Source: Arenicola marina
Lineage: Eukaryota > Annelida > Polychaeta > Arenicolidae
Direction of reading: 5' to 3'
Assembly: GCA_964019135.1 (NCBI GenBank)
Contig: OZ025257.1
Coordinates: 29,061,260 to 29,125,259, forward strand
DNA length: 64,000 bases
Below the pieces are notes generated by a model that was not told the origin of the DNA, made no database searches, and saw only the letters and a program-made list of their open reading frames with translations. A program made the translations under genes and the position numbers. The number at the start of each line of letters is the position of its first letter. The stretch's first letter is position 1. This document shows, in pieces, positions 10,020-23,800 of this stretch.

Positions 10020-12640
10020 CCTGTGAACCTGGTGCCCAGTGAGATGGTTTCCCATCATATACATTGCCTAATTTCCGTATGGACCCCAAAGAGTCCAATT
10101 TGCGTAAGCGGCAGATTGTGAGTCGGCCGGTGCTGGGGAATAGGGTTGCTTATGGAATGGGGGAGAAATTCCCTATATTGAAAGAAAATGTATCTCTGGT
10201 AGCCAGGGAGGTGGTTTCCCATCAAATACATTGCTTAATTTCGCCCTGGGCCCCAAAGAGTCAAATTTGCGTAAGTGGCAGATTGGGAGTCGGCCAGATC
10301 TGGGGAATAAGTCTGCCGATGGAATGAGATAGAAAGGCCCCATATTGTGAGGAAATGCATCTCTTGTGACCGGGGATATGGTTTCCCATCATATACATTG
10401 CATAGTTCCCCCTGGGCCCCAAAGAGGCCAATTTGCGTAAGTGGCAGATTGAGAGTCGACCAGTGCTGGGGAATAGGGTTGCTTTGGAAATGGGAGCGAA
10501 AGGCCCTATTTTGAAAGAAAATGTATCTCTGGTAGACAGGGAGGTGGTTTCTCATCCAATACATTGCTTAATTTTGCCCTGGACCCCAAAGAGTCCAATT
10601 TTCGTAAGTGGCAGATTGGGAGTCGGCCAGTGGTTGGGAATAGGGCTCGTTATAAAATTGGACAGAAAGGCCCCATATTGAGAGGAAATGCATCTCTGGT
10701 GGGTAAGGAGGCAGTTTCCCACAATATACATTGCCCACTTTTGCCTGTGCCCCAAAGAGTCCAATTTGCGTAAGTGGCAGATTGGGAGTCGGCAAGTGCT
10801 GAGGAATAGGTTTGCTTATGGAATGGGAGAGAAAGACGCTATATTGGGAGGAAATGTATCTCTGGTGGGCAGGGAGGGGATTTCCCACCATATACTTTGC
10901 TTAACTTCCCCCTGGGACCCAAAGAGTCCAATTTGCGTAAGTGGCAGATTGGGAGTCGGCCAGTGCTTGGGAATAGGGTTGCATATAAAATTGGATAGAA
11001 AGGCCCCATATTGAGAGGAAATGCACCTCTGGTGGGTAGGAAGGCGCTTTGCCACGATATACATTGCCCAATTTTGCCCTTTGCCCCAAAGAGTCCAATT
11101 TGCGTAAGTGGCAGATTGGGAGTCGGCCAGTGCTAGGGAATAGGGTTGCTTATAAAATTGGATAAAAAGGCCCCATATTGAGAGGAAATGCATCTCTGGT
11201 GGGTAGGGAGGCAGTTTCCCACCATATACAATGCCCAATTTTGCCCTGTGCCCAAAGAGTCCAATTTGCGTAAGTGGCAGATTGGGAGTCGGCCAGTGCT
11301 AGGGAGTTGGGCTGCTTATAAATTTGGACAGAAAGGCCCCATATTGAGAGGAAATGCATCTCTGGTGGGTAAGGAGGCGGTTTCCCACCATATACATTGC
11401 CCACTTTTGCCCTGTGCCCCAAAGAGTCCAATTTTCGTAAGTGGCAGATTGGGAGTCGGCCAGTGCTTGGGAATAGGGTTGCTTATATAATTGGATAGAA
11501 AGGCCCAATATTGAGAGTAAATGCATCTCTGGTGGGTAATGAGGCAGTTTCCCACCATATACATTGCCCACTTTTGCCCTGTGCCCCAAAGAGTCCAATT
11601 TGCGTAAGTGGCAGATTGGGAGTCGGCAAGTGCTGAGGAATAGGTTTGCTTATGGAATGGGAGAGAAAGACGCTATATTGGGAGGAAATGTATCTCTGGT
11701 GGGCAGAGAAGAGATTTCCCACCATATACTTTGCTTAACTTCCCCCTGGGACCCAAAGAGTCCAATTTGCGTAAGTGGCAGATTGGGAGTCGGCCAGTGC
11801 TTGGGAATAGGGTTGCATATAAAATTGGATAGAAAGGCCCCATATTGAGAGGAAATGCACCTCTGGTGGGTAGGAAGGCGCTTTGCCACGATATACATTG
11901 CCCAATTTTGCCCTTTGCCCCAAAGAGTCCAATTTTCGTAAGTGGCAGATTGGGAGTCGGCCAGTGCTAGGGAATAGGGTTGCTTATAAAATTGGATAAA
12001 AAGGCCCCATATTGAGAGGAAATGCATCTCTGGTGGGTAGGGAGGCAGTTTCCCACCATATACAATGCCCAATTTTGCCCTGTGCCCCAATGAGTCCAAT
12101 TTGCGTAAGTGGCAGATTGGGAGTCGGCCAGTGCTAGGGAGTTGGGCTGCTTATAAATTTGGACAGAAAGGCCCCATATTGAGAGGAAATGCATCTCTGG
12201 TGGGTAAGGAGGCGGTTTCCCACCATATACATTGCCCACTTTTGCCCTGTGCCCCAAAGAGTCCAATTTTCGTAAGTGGCAAATTGGGAGTCGGCCAGTG
12301 CTGAGGAATAGGTTTGCTTATGGAATGGGAGAGAAAGGCCCTATATTGGGAGGAAATGTATCTCTGGTGGGCAGGGAGGGGGTTTCCCACCATATACTTT
12401 GCATAACTTCCCCCTGGGACCCAAAAAGTCGAATTTGCGTAAGTGGCAGTTTTGGAGTCGACCAGTGCTGGGAATAGGGTTGCTTTTGGAATGGGAGAGG
12501 AAGGCCCTATATTGAACGAAAATGTCTCTCTGGTAGGCAGGGAGGTGGTTTCCCACCATATACATTGCCTAATTTCGCCCTGGCCCTGGGCCCCAAAGAG
12601 TCTAATTAGCGTAAGTGGTAGATTGGGAGACGGCTGGTGC
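10020..12640 (+). repeat. ~167 bp satellite array with 5-mer higher-order repeat
   Basis: The core gtaagtggcagattgggag recurs about every 166-167 bp, at roughly 10103, 10270, 10437, 10604, 10771, 10938, 11105, 11271 and so on to 12610, giving about 16 monomers. Some variants recur at an exact offset near 834 bp, which is five monomers. For example, the diverged monomers at 10798-10920 and 11632-11755 match each other better than their neighbours, and a 65-codon antisense frame at 10901-11098 recurs unchanged at 11735-11932. 167 is not a multiple of three and frames shift between monomers, so the array does not code. The monomer is close to nucleosome repeat length. Confidence 0.95.
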
Positions 12641-14688
12641 CGTGGAACATTATTACTCATGCATAATATAGCGCCCCCCCCCCTCCCCCCGCCTCGCTCC
12701 CCGGTATAAGTGGCAGACAGACAGTAACTGGCATACGCCGCGGCTCTCTCCATAAGTGGCAGACCATAACTGGTAATTCGTAACTGGCAGACTCCAGCGC
12801 GCGCCAACACTCACTCGCAAAGACAATTATAGAAAGATATACGCTGAAATATGACAATGACATTTGCTTGAAATCAAATATTACTAACAATAATCGTTTG
12901 TTACTCATTAATTTTTGCCAACATAGACGAATAAGTCATGAGAATTTAATTTAATTCGACTTTAATGTATTTTCTGACTGGATGGGGAGCTCCCATTTTC
13001 ACATACACTATTTACTGTATCAACACGGGGTTTTACCCCCCCTCTACTTAAGTTAGTGTATTTCATTAACTATAGTGGATTATGTGACAAATTTTAAGTA
13101 ATTCGCTTGTTGAAATGTCAGTGAAGAAGAAATTGCCACCGCGTGGCCGGGAAGAGGCTTACTTTAATGTATGTACGGGGCCTGGTCAGAATTGACAAGG
13201 CTGGTCAGAATCGACAACCACACACGTGTATTTACATGCACATGTAAGACAACATAGTGACCTGCATGTTATACAGTGTTCTTGATCCTGATTGGTTGAG
13301 GCCAGGGAGAATCAAATGTCGTCGCCGAGCATTTTAAGCCTGAAATATTGTTTTCTCTGCGAATTCGTAATTGTAATTTTTTATTTAGGAAACATATCTT
13401 TATACTATATTCTCTAATTGGCGCTGCCCTTACGACCGAAGTTGGCTTCCCCATTAAGTATAATTATCGGGAAAGGGTATTCCTCATATTAGACATGCAT
13501 GCAGTGTACGTGTGAGAAAATAAAACACCTTATCAACAAATGTCTAGAAGCATAGATGTATTAAAGTAAGATTCATTAATTCCGTTCACAGCTGGTTTGG
13601 CAGATATATTCGCTAATATTTTAGTGAACATTCCTTTACTATGGCAAACGATTTTGCTTTAATATCCAAAGTAATATTGCACATGATAAAGCTCGATCCA
13701 TTGACTACAAATGTTGATAATAATAACTGATAATAACTTAATTAACGAACCTCTTATGAAACCGATTGATGTCTGATATTTCAGCTAACGTCCACTCCTG
13801 ACTTCTCGCCATTTTGTATCTATAACAACTGCTACACGCCGCCAATTTTATTAGTCACTTCGCATGGCAAAGGTTTTATTTTTATGGAATTTTTTATGAA
13901 AATATTAGTTCAATGTTGTAACAACGTTGTCCTGATGTTAACTTTGAGATTACGCTATTACATCCAAAAACCACGTTGTGTGAACGTTGTGTTTGCTGGG
14001 ACACTACTGATTTATCCTATGTATATATAAGGATACCTCTGAAAGTGGGAGGATCCATCACCAATATGCCATATTAATTATAGCTGACAAAAAAAGCCGC
14101 TTTAGCCTTTGCAGGGATATGCCATGTGCTAATATATGATAATAATATTTTTATTTATCAGTTTATTGCACTCCCTCAGGTTAGGTAACACCTATGACAT
14201 ATTATTACTTATAAGAGGGAATGTTCGATAAGAAGATGTATGGAAGGAGTAAATGGCGACACGCGACGCAGGCATATATTTGAAAAATCGACACTCAGTA
14301 GCTGCCTACCACCCGCCGCCCCCTCCACCCCATGTAAGGGGTGGGGAGATCGGGCGGCCGTCACGCCGCGGGGCCTTCATGGATGTACACCGTCTGCATC
14401 CCCCCCCCCCACCTCCCCACGAAGATGAATCATAAACTGTACAATTGAATGAACTGAACAAACGTCGTAGTATTGTTTAGTAGCCTAGAAGCATTTCCGT
14501 CCCGCTTACAGGTGATTTCGGTGTTTAGAAGGTTGTGTGGGGCCTGCATCTTTCACCGAAGTGGACTCAGATGCCAGAAGGGTCATCTGTCAAAAGTATT
14601 TTCTACGCCCTGAGCTATCTGGTGCATGAAGAACAAACAACTGCGATGTATGCGTTACTTCAACGGTAGATAAACAGCTGAAGTTAAG
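12641..14688. other. unique upstream region of PHKB, no gene seen
   Basis: A few scattered satellite-core fragments (ataagtggcagac) persist to about 12760. Beyond that the sequence is AT-rich and unique, with no recognisable coding frame. A purine/C-run block lies at 14305-14420. The PHKB promoter or a noncoding first exon may lie here, but I can point to no TATA box, initiator or splice donor with confidence. Confidence 0.5.
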
Positions 14689-14845
14689 ATGCCGAAAAGA
14701 GAGCATCGACGTTCTTTTATGGTGACTACGCGTTATGCAGACTCGCGACTGACTCCACGCCCCAGGGAGGCCATGGAGGGAGGCAAGGCAACCGTCTTCA
14801 ACTACGAGGAAACTGTAGAAAAGCTAGACAAGTACTACAGGCAAG
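14689..14845 (+). CDS. PHKB: PHKB exon 1 (start codon)
   Basis: Residues 1-52 plus one base. The ATG at 14689 is the first in frame after a TAA at 14671. A second in-frame ATG at 14773 has a stronger context (gccATGG) and could also start the protein. The N terminus is basic (KREHRRS, residues 3-9), a position where the mammalian beta subunit has a regulatory Ser; phosphorylation here is inference. The conserved part is [10 protein letters not shown], equivalent to the DKLDHYYR of vertebrates. The donor is caag|gtaggt, phase 1. Confidence 0.88.
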
Positions 14846-17800
14846 GTAGGTCTGCATGTCTGACCCCAATGACGAGTATTGAGTAGGCAACTATTGATAA
14901 GCCAAAGATCAGCCTACCTGCCAAACAGCTAAATAAGTCTATAGTCAAAACGGAATTTCTCCGAACATCGAAATTTGTGAATTCTTTGTTTACTCTACGA
15001 GTTGAGGACCAATTCTATGCATATTCCTTACCTATGAACTGGGGCCTGTCTGAACAATTGTTTATCCGATCTGCAGTTCGATTCCTATCCTCACAACACA
15101 TGACCTGCCATATTATTTAATAGAGCAGACAATGTTGTTTTTATCGTTTTCTTGTCAGTCGTGCAAATGTAAAGGTCATCCAACTGCTGCCTGATTGGTT
15201 CAAAATCTAGGTCAGGTTGGCAAAGTCCATCGCGTCATTTGACGAGGGTACCAAGGTTGAATGCAATGGTCAGGGGGTAATGGTTGCTCTGCTGTATCCA
15301 CTTTTGCAGGAGGTGCAATGAATCTAAGTTTAGCCTCAATTGATACTAAACTGATTTCAAGTTCCCTCTGGGTCACGTTAACTATGCATCAATGCTTCAA
15401 AACAGAGTTAATGATAAAACACTACAAAGGAATTCAAACCTATGACCCCTTACAAAGATGTAAATGGTATCGCCCAGTTACGTCACAGTAAACAGTGAAT
15501 GGGGCCATCAAGCCGATCGGCTGCTTCGAAGTGCAGCAAAGCAACATTTGCTTATAGTTTATTTGCAAGTGTCTCAGGAAATGTGAGTTGACATACACTT
15601 ATTAGGCCCCGATTTAAAGTTCACACAGAAAGTATTTTTTTCTTCGAATCAGTGAATATTTTCTTGTAAACGGGAAATTTCGATGTTCGGAGAGATTCCG
15701 TTGCGACTATAGGCAGTTTCCTTGCGGCCAAGGGGTTCGTCTTATAGTTGTACACCATCACCGGTGTGACATATATGAACCAAGTCCAAGCTTGTCTCTT
15801 GGGATACCCCCCCCCCTCTCCTGTTACCCTCCCCTCCTCCCATACCTACTTGACTAGCCGGGAGATTGCGAGTCGTTCTTCCACTGTCCCTGCCATAATC
15901 TTATCCAGCGATTGAAGCCAATTACTCTGGCACCAATTGTAGAACCACCATCTCCTCACACCTATAATGTATCAGGTTTCTGTCTGCCTACTTAGTCTTA
16001 GACAGCAGCTGTATTAAGTTACGCTGTTTATTGCGGCTTCCCAAACCAATGCCAGCCACTCCATGAGTAAAGTCAAAATTAGGCACCCTGCCAATGATGA
16101 TGATATACCCCTCACTTAATGGAAATGCAACATGGATAAACTGACTAAGGCAAAGTGGGCTAATCTCGATCCTTGGGTAATCTCGACCCCCATGTGCTCT
16201 TTTTATTGATGATGTCACCAATCCATATTTTTTCGCCGATTTGTTTTTTTGATAACAATCTTAGATATACCCCTGGTAACTAGACACAGGGAAGCTGGAT
16301 TATAGATATGTAATTTTTTATCCAATTTGAATTAAATAAGTCATGCAACCCTACATTAACACGTGCTTTTGCAGCTTATCTCAAACGTTAAGATACATGA
16401 GTTACAAAAGCAAGCAGTATGCCTGATTAACACTGAGGATGATAATTTATTAAGTAAAAAAGAGTGACAGCAGACGATGTTTGCAACATGTGTGACATCA
16501 TGACAGTTCTTCCCCAGATCAACCTTGACCTTGTGAGAGATCGAGGTTACCCCACCTTTTTCACGACCGTGGTCTAACCTCGACCCCCTCTTTAATTTAA
16601 CGTCATTTTTTAACAATATTTATGAAAATATATCATGTTTCAGCAGTGGATGGTCACAATTACATACAACAATAACTGTCCGGCCCTGCTTCCGCATATT
16701 CTGACGTTGAATAATATTTAAATGGGTTGTAACATAAATGAGTTATTTTGGCTTCGTAACGCAGCTGTTCTCCAAATGGCATTTCCTTGGCGTGATGGCC
16801 CATGAAGTATTCTAACTTTGCGTTATGACTACCCGTGTAATAAGACTAATAAATATAGTTTCCGTAATAATACGGGCCGCTGTAACTACACTAAAGAAAG
16901 ACATGCAGGACCTGAAAGAAGCGGTTCAGTTTAACAGCGGGCGGACCGATGCACTCGAGAAAGAAAACACGACCCTCAAGGAAAAGGTAAAGGCTTTGGA
17001 GCAACGTAATGCCGGTGCTGAGCTTGAGGAGCTGAAACATCAACATGAGAAGCTGCAGAGTGAGGTGCAGGCCCTGGAGCAGTACAGCCGACGGGAAAAT
17101 CTGGTGTTTTACGGTGTGAAGGAGGTAGCAGGTGACGTCCAAGAAGATTGTAGCCGCATCATACTGGATATCCTTAAGACGAAGTTAGGAATACAAGCTG
17201 CAGATGATATCAGGCTTCAACGCTGTCACCGACTTGGAAAAAGGCCGGCGACAGGAGCTACACAGGGACGCGGCAGGCCAATCATCGCGCGTTTCGCGTT
17301 CTTTAAAGATCGTGAGGAGGCTTGGAAAAACAAGAAGTCTCTTCGTGGGAGCAACGTGTTTGTGGAAGAGGATTTCCCAAGAGTGATCCAGGAGGAACGA
17401 CGGCGTCTGCTGCCAGCTCTGAAGGCAGCCAGGGCAGATGGGGCGCGCGCTACTCTGTCGGGGAATATTCTGGTGATAAACGGCAGCAGGTATTCCATAC
17501 GGACGCTCCATTTAATGCCGGAAGGTTGGTCGAAGTGCGTTGTGGATCGAGTTGAAAGTGGAACTTCGAGACTGTGATTGAATTTTGTACCCTAAAGAAA
17601 TTAATTGTTAGAGGTGTGTTGACCGTGGAGACGGTCCCTCGCGGAGTATTTTTTGCTACCCAGTATTTGAGCTCACTGGAATGGGCGGGCATTCATGCAT
17701 AACATCTGCTATGAGATATGAGTTTATTTTAGCCCAGCCGGGCGAGCGAAGCTGATTCTCGCGAGCTGTGCGTACTGTACTGCATTTTGAGTTAATCTGT

Positions 17801-20800
17801 ATCCTGTCACTGGTACATTCAAGCCCCCCCATTTAACGATTATTTAGCGATTACGTCCTATTTTCTAATTTTCTTATAGTTAGATGCAGTACGGCCTGTA
17901 TAACATCAACAATACGAAAGAACACCCCTTTCAAAAATTAAATGGTCCTTTTTTTCCTGCATATGTTTAAATCTGAATACCACTCTAATTCATGGCAGCA
18001 CTTATCAGATTATGGCAAAGCGGTTGCGTTATTGTGTTTTGAAACGTTTCTACTCTGGATGGTTGTATAGAAATCTGTAGTTTAAATGCACGTGGGCTGG
18101 GTTCCCCTCTGAAACGTGCAGATGTAATGAGTTGGTTGCAAGAGAAAATTTTTTCAATTTGTTGTCTTCAGGATGTGCATTTTGATAAGGTAACGCAAAC
18201 TAAATTAGAGGATGAGTATAATGCTACATTCTTCATAAACTCGCCATCGTCCCGTTCACGTGGAGTTGCCATAATATTAAAGAAACAATTTGAGTATATT
18301 GTACATAATGTTTATAGAGATGAAGATGGCAACGTGTTGATATTGGATATAACTATGTGTAACAATAGATTAACTCTTGGTTGTATTTATGGACCGAACA
18401 AAGATAGGCCTGAGTTTTATGAGAACCTGAAATGTAGAATTAACTCGTTTGAAAATTCTAGTGCAATAATATGTGGTGACTGGAATTTGGTCTTATCACA
18501 AGAGAAGGATACAACCGGATATAAAAATGAGAACAATGTTAAAGCGCGAAAGGTTTTACTAAATATGATGGAGGAGTTGGAGTTGTTTGATTACTGGCGT
18601 GTCTGCCACCCGACAATGCGGAGGTTCACTTGGACCAACCAACAAAGGAAATCACAACGAGCGAGGTTAGACTTCTTTTTGACCTCAAGCGATATTAACT
18701 CCATGTTGAGGGGAACCTCTATTATTTCAGGCTACAGAACTGATCATTCTTTGGTAGTCATAAAGGTTGACTTTTGTTTAGCACCCAGGGGTAAAGGCTA
18801 CTGGAAATTTAATAATTCTTTACTGAAAGACCTAGAATATTGTAAATTGGTAAGGGAATGGGTCAAGGAAACAGTAGATTTTTATCACAATGAACTGGAT
18901 GACCAACTGTTGTTTGAAATGATTAAACTGGAGATTCGAGGTCGTACTATCAGTTACTGTAGTCATAAAAAGAACCTTTCGCTAAAAAGGAAATCTATTC
19001 TAGAAACCCAAATCAATCAAATAGAGTCTGCAAGTAACCAAACTGATTTATTATCGTTGGAGGAACTAAAATTCGATCTGGAGCAACTTAGGCTAGCTAA
19101 GGCGAGGGGAAATATTATGCGGTCCAGGGTTAAATGGTATGAAGAGGGTGAGAAAGCCAGCCAGTATTTTTGTAGTTTAGAGAAGCGGAATTATATAAGT
19201 AAGTTAATAAACAGATTAGTAGTGGATGGGGTAGAAGTAAATACACCGAAGGAAGTTTTGATAGAACTTAGAAAATATTATGAGACACTTTATTCGAATG
19301 CCGATGATCAGAGGCAAGAGTCTTTATTTGATACGTTTTTACAATCGGCTAACGTTAAAAAGTTAACTGATCAACAATGTGAGCTTTGTGAAGGCAATAT
19401 TACAATACAAGAAATAAAGCTGATTGTTAAAAATATGAAAAATAATAAAACCCCGGGCAGCGATGGTTTCCCCATCGACTTTTACAAAGTATTTTGGAGG
19501 GAATTAGGGGCCTATCTGTGTCGCAGTCTTGAACATGCTTTTCGTGTAGAGGAGTTGTCTATTAGTCGGAGGCAAGGGGTAATCACGTGTTTACCTAAAG
19601 GGGATAAACCCAAGGAATTTTTAAAAAATTGGCGACCTATATCTCTACTAAATGTGGATTTCAAGATTCTGACAGGGGTTTTAGCACATAGAATGAAACA
19701 AGTTTTACCTGACATAATTAGCAGTGACCAGAAGGGTTTTTTAAAGGGGCGATTTATAGGTGAAAACACACGGTTAGTCTATGATATGATGCACTATATG
19801 GTAAATAATAACAGGACTGGCATGTTACTTTTAATAGACTTTGAAAAGGCATTTGATACGTTAAGTTGGAGATATATTAACCGAGTTTTTGAAGCATACG
19901 GTTTCGGTCCATCGTTTATTAAATGGTTTAATTTGATATATAAACAGCCTAGTAGTTGCGTAATAAACAATGGCAACTTTTCAGAAAGGTTTACTCTAGA
20001 GAGAGGTTGCAGACAAGGTGACCCCTTGTCACCATACATCTTTATTCTAGCTATAGAACCACTTGCTATGTATTTGAAAAACGACTCTTCAGTAAAAGGT
20101 ATTGTAATTAAATGTACACAGTTTCTTATAGGTCAGTACGCGGATGATACATTCTTGATGTTAAACGGAAGCGAAAAGTCAGTAAGACGAGTGTTAAAAA
20201 TTATGGAGTTGTTTTATAGGGTGTCTGGCTTGCGTATGAATATTGATAAAACAAAAGCGGTATGGTTTGGAAAAAAACGGGATGTTAATTTCTGTAAAGA
20301 TATAGCACTGGACTGGGCTGATGAATTTACATTGTTGGGTATTAAATTTACACTAGATTTGGATAGAATTATATCATTAAACTACGACAGTAAACTAGTA
20401 GAATTCAGTAGAATATTACAAGCATATGGCAAGCGAAACCTGTCACTCAGGGGAAGGGTGATGGTAGTAAAGTCTTTAGCGTTACCTAAGCTGGTGCATG
20501 TTATATCGGCCTTACCCACGCCGGGACAGGCGTATATGGACAAGTTCACCAGTGCAATCCGCAATTACATTTGGAAAGGTAGAAAATCCAAAGTTTCGAT
20601 GAATCAGATTTGCCAGTCCATTGAAGCTGGAGGTGTAGGTAACACTCATGTTCCGTCATTCTTTAAAGCGCTTAAGCTTGCATGGATTCCACGCCTTATA
20701 AATACTTCTGGGACGTGGCAACAACATTTTCAAGATATCATTTGTGAGGAAAAAAAGTTGTTGTGGGAGCTAGATCCTCGATCGTTAGTACCATATTGTA

Positions 20801-23800
20801 AAGTTCGAAATCCTTTTTGGGCCGAGGTCGTGAAAGCCTGGTATTTCTATCTGAAAACCCAAAGTGTAGATTCTAGTTACGACGTATATAGGTATCCAAT
20901 TTGGAACACGTATTTTCTAACCAACCAAAACGTAATTTCCAGGAAAAAAGAGTTCATAAACAAAGGGCTGTGTTATTTTATAGAATTTACTTAATGATAA
21001 CGGAGATCTACTTGGATGGGTAGAATTTAAGGAGCGCTACAATACAAGTATAAATTTTGCTGACTTTTATAGCCTTATGCATTGTCTTCCAAGAGAGTGG
21101 AAGCAGACATGTAGCACATATCAAGAAAATGCGGTAAATTTTGAAAATACTTGTTTGGAGAAGGTATCCCGAGAGAAACGAACATGTCATTATATCTATA
21201 ATAATCTTGTCAAGTGTCTTAAGGTTAATAAACGCAATGAAACTAAATGGGAAGGAGAACTTCGATGTACCATCTCAGCCCCTGAATGGAAATGTTTTTA
21301 TAAATTGCCGTACATAGCTACTATTGATGAGCGATTAAGGAGCTTTCAATTTGACATATTGCATCATACTACCGCCACAAATGTATATCTTAAGACCTGC
21401 AAGATACGAGAGAATGACAATTGTTCGTTTTGTCACACAGACCCGGAAACTATAATGCATCTTTTTTGCGAGTGTCCCTATATAAAGCAACTTTGGGTAA
21501 CATTGGTCACATGGTTGGAACAGTACATTGAAATTAACATTGTTAATTTGTTTTCAAAGAAAATAATCTTGCTTGGAATCTCTAAGAATAAATATGGCAA
21601 TCTTTTCAACCATATACTATTGATCATTAAAAGATATATATATGGTAGTAAATGGAAAGGTAGTAAGCCGTCTTTTCAAGGGTGTAAAAATGCAATCAAG
21701 TTTTACTATCAAATAGAAAAATATATTTCGCATGATAAAGGCGGGTACAGTTTAATGATTTTCGATAACAAATGGAGTCCTCTGCGACATGCCCTCGATT
21801 GCCAGTAAACTACGGTAGAGACATTATTTTTTTGTTTACTATGAAACCACCGCTACGTTTTGGTTATTATCTAATGTGTTTGTGCTGCCTATGAAATAAA
21901 AAAAAAAAAAAAAATAAAATAAAAAAAAATAAATATAGTTTCAAGGGATTGCTTTATCTATCGTTGGGCATAAGAGGCACAGTTATGTGAATTAATATTG
22001 TTGCTTTCGCACACTAAGAATCACGATATGCAGATTAAATCACCACCTATCCCAGGGGGTCGAGGTTAGACCACGGGGGTCGAGGTTCGACCATGGCCCC
22101 CACGGCTTTTCAGAAAATGAGCACTCTCCACAATCTGCCTAGGTTTTCGTTTTTTCTGTAAAATCATATTATTTGAATACCATGGTTTACTGTTTTAACA
22201 AAAAATAAGTTCATTTTACATTATTAAAGAAAATAGACGTTTTTTTGTGTTAAGGGGTCGAGATTAGCCCACTTTGCCTTATGTGATACATCGTCCACCT
22301 GTATAAACAATGCCAAATAGACATGCTCGCTCTTTTGGTCAACTGTTAGTCGTTGGGTATTAAGTAGCTGCCGCTGAAATTGTACTCAAGTAATAATAAA
22401 AAAAATGTAGATCCGTCAGTTCTTACAGCCTTTGACAACAAATGGCGTGGGAGCACTGAGTTAAATGTAATTACGGGCAATAGTTAACAATGGTTGGCAT
22501 CGGTCAGACTATCGAGTCTGGCTTCCACAAGGCAGAATTATGCAAGTAGCCTACATATACTGGTGCCCACTGCAACAAACTTCGAAGGGTTAAGACTTGG
22601 AAACTCATGAGAAGTGAGAAGGGCAGTAAGTTTATATATTTTTAAGATGTACAAATATAATATAATTAAACACAATAATAAACGCGAATTGCAAAGCCTC
22701 ATATGTCATCTGCATTTATATATCTATCTTTCGTTAAACAATTGCACAGAAGGTACGACTTATGCACCGGTTCGACTTATATACGGCTCAAGTCGAAATA
22801 TTTCTCAAAATTGGCAGGTGCGAGTTATACCCTGGAGATTATGGTAGGCTGTTTACTACTGTTTGCCCATCCCCAAAAAAGACATTTCTGTCATGATATA
22901 TCTGGAGGAAAATCATAGCTCTTACAATTTTATATGAGCAAGCTCAAAATATGACAACACAATCGGCTGGTGCCATGTTGTTTGTATACATCAAACTCTT
23001 GTTTTTACCAGCCAACAATATGCCAAACTGTGAAAAATTGTGGCTGGTAGAATGAAAATTCTGGCTAATACCCTATGGAAGGGGTCCATGATACCTTGAA
23101 ATGGTACCACCCCCACTCCCCATCCCTACTATGTGTGAGTGGCCCTAGCCAGTCTCACATAGTGTGTTATTGTTGGCTGGTAAAAACCAGAGTTACCCCT
23201 CCCCCAGATGTCAAAGACATGCAACTATTATGTGCCATACACCTGAATCACACATCACAGATTTGCTGAAAAAAGTATTATTCTACCAATACCTGTATAC
23301 ACTTTAAAAAAATATGCCATTCTTGTCATGGAAATATGTATCAATATGTAAGTACCAATTACTGGTAGTACCTTGATATCCTTGAAAGCTGTTGTTCAAT
23401 ATCATTGGGTTTCAGTGAAGCGACAGGTGCTCAGGTTCCAGAGCCCAACCACTGGACTGTTTCCTTGTGACTTGAGTCAACCAGATCCAATAGAAGCCCA
23501 TGTGAGAGACAGTCTTTATTGCGCTGCTTGTCTCTGGGCTCTGTCACAAGCTTTCAAGTAAGAAATGATTCCATTTTTCAGAATTCGTTGTCTGTGATTG
23601 TAGATAAAGTACCGGTATGTGATTATTCACTCACTAGAATTGCCTTCATAAAACACATGAAAGTGGAGCGAATGACACAATATCATTGGCAGATTTAGGC
23701 ACAACTTAATAGGGTGATACATGTTCATCTAGCAGGAGCAAGAACATTTTTGCCTACACTATTATGGTACACAATTTTCCAGAATTTTGTTTTTGCAGAT

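Larger units (their letters stand above)
16863..21927 (+). mobile_element. Tx1/L1-type LINE, 5' truncated, with target-site duplication
   Basis: A ~5.07 kb + strand LINE in PHKB intron 1. It is bounded by a 15 bp duplication, aataaatatagtttc, at 16848-16862 and 21928-21942, and has an A-rich tail from about 21896. The 5' duplication falls inside the open frame that reads into ORF1, so the element begins within ORF1 and lacks its 5' UTR and the start of ORF1. ORF2 has endonuclease, reverse transcriptase and a C-terminal Cys/His knuckle but one frame break near 20985-21000. The clean duplication and long frames suggest a fairly young copy, dead on arrival. Confidence 0.93.
16148..22279 (+). mobile_element. 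nonautonomous TA-flanked inverted-repeat element, split by a LINE
   Basis: The left end aggcaaagtgggctaatctc and the right end (22260-22279, its reverse complement) are flanked by TA at 16146-47 and 22280-81. Inner inverted blocks also match: the text around cgtggtctaacctcgacccc near 16568 is complementary to gggtcgaggttagaccacg near 22058. Removing the LINE at 16863-21942 leaves a unit of about 1.05 kb with no transposase. A Tc1/mariner-like superfamily is suggested by the TA site only. Confidence 0.72.

Noticed and set aside
10235-12810. Many overlapping antisense frames of 65-219 codons with a shared LADSQSATYANWTLWG motif
   Set aside because: They are translations of the 167 bp satellite, which changes frame at each monomer.
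16825-16862. ATG at 16825 as the true start of the LINE ORF1 protein
   Set aside because: The 15 bp target-site duplication at 16848-16862 shows that this part is host flank; the frame is open across the junction by chance.
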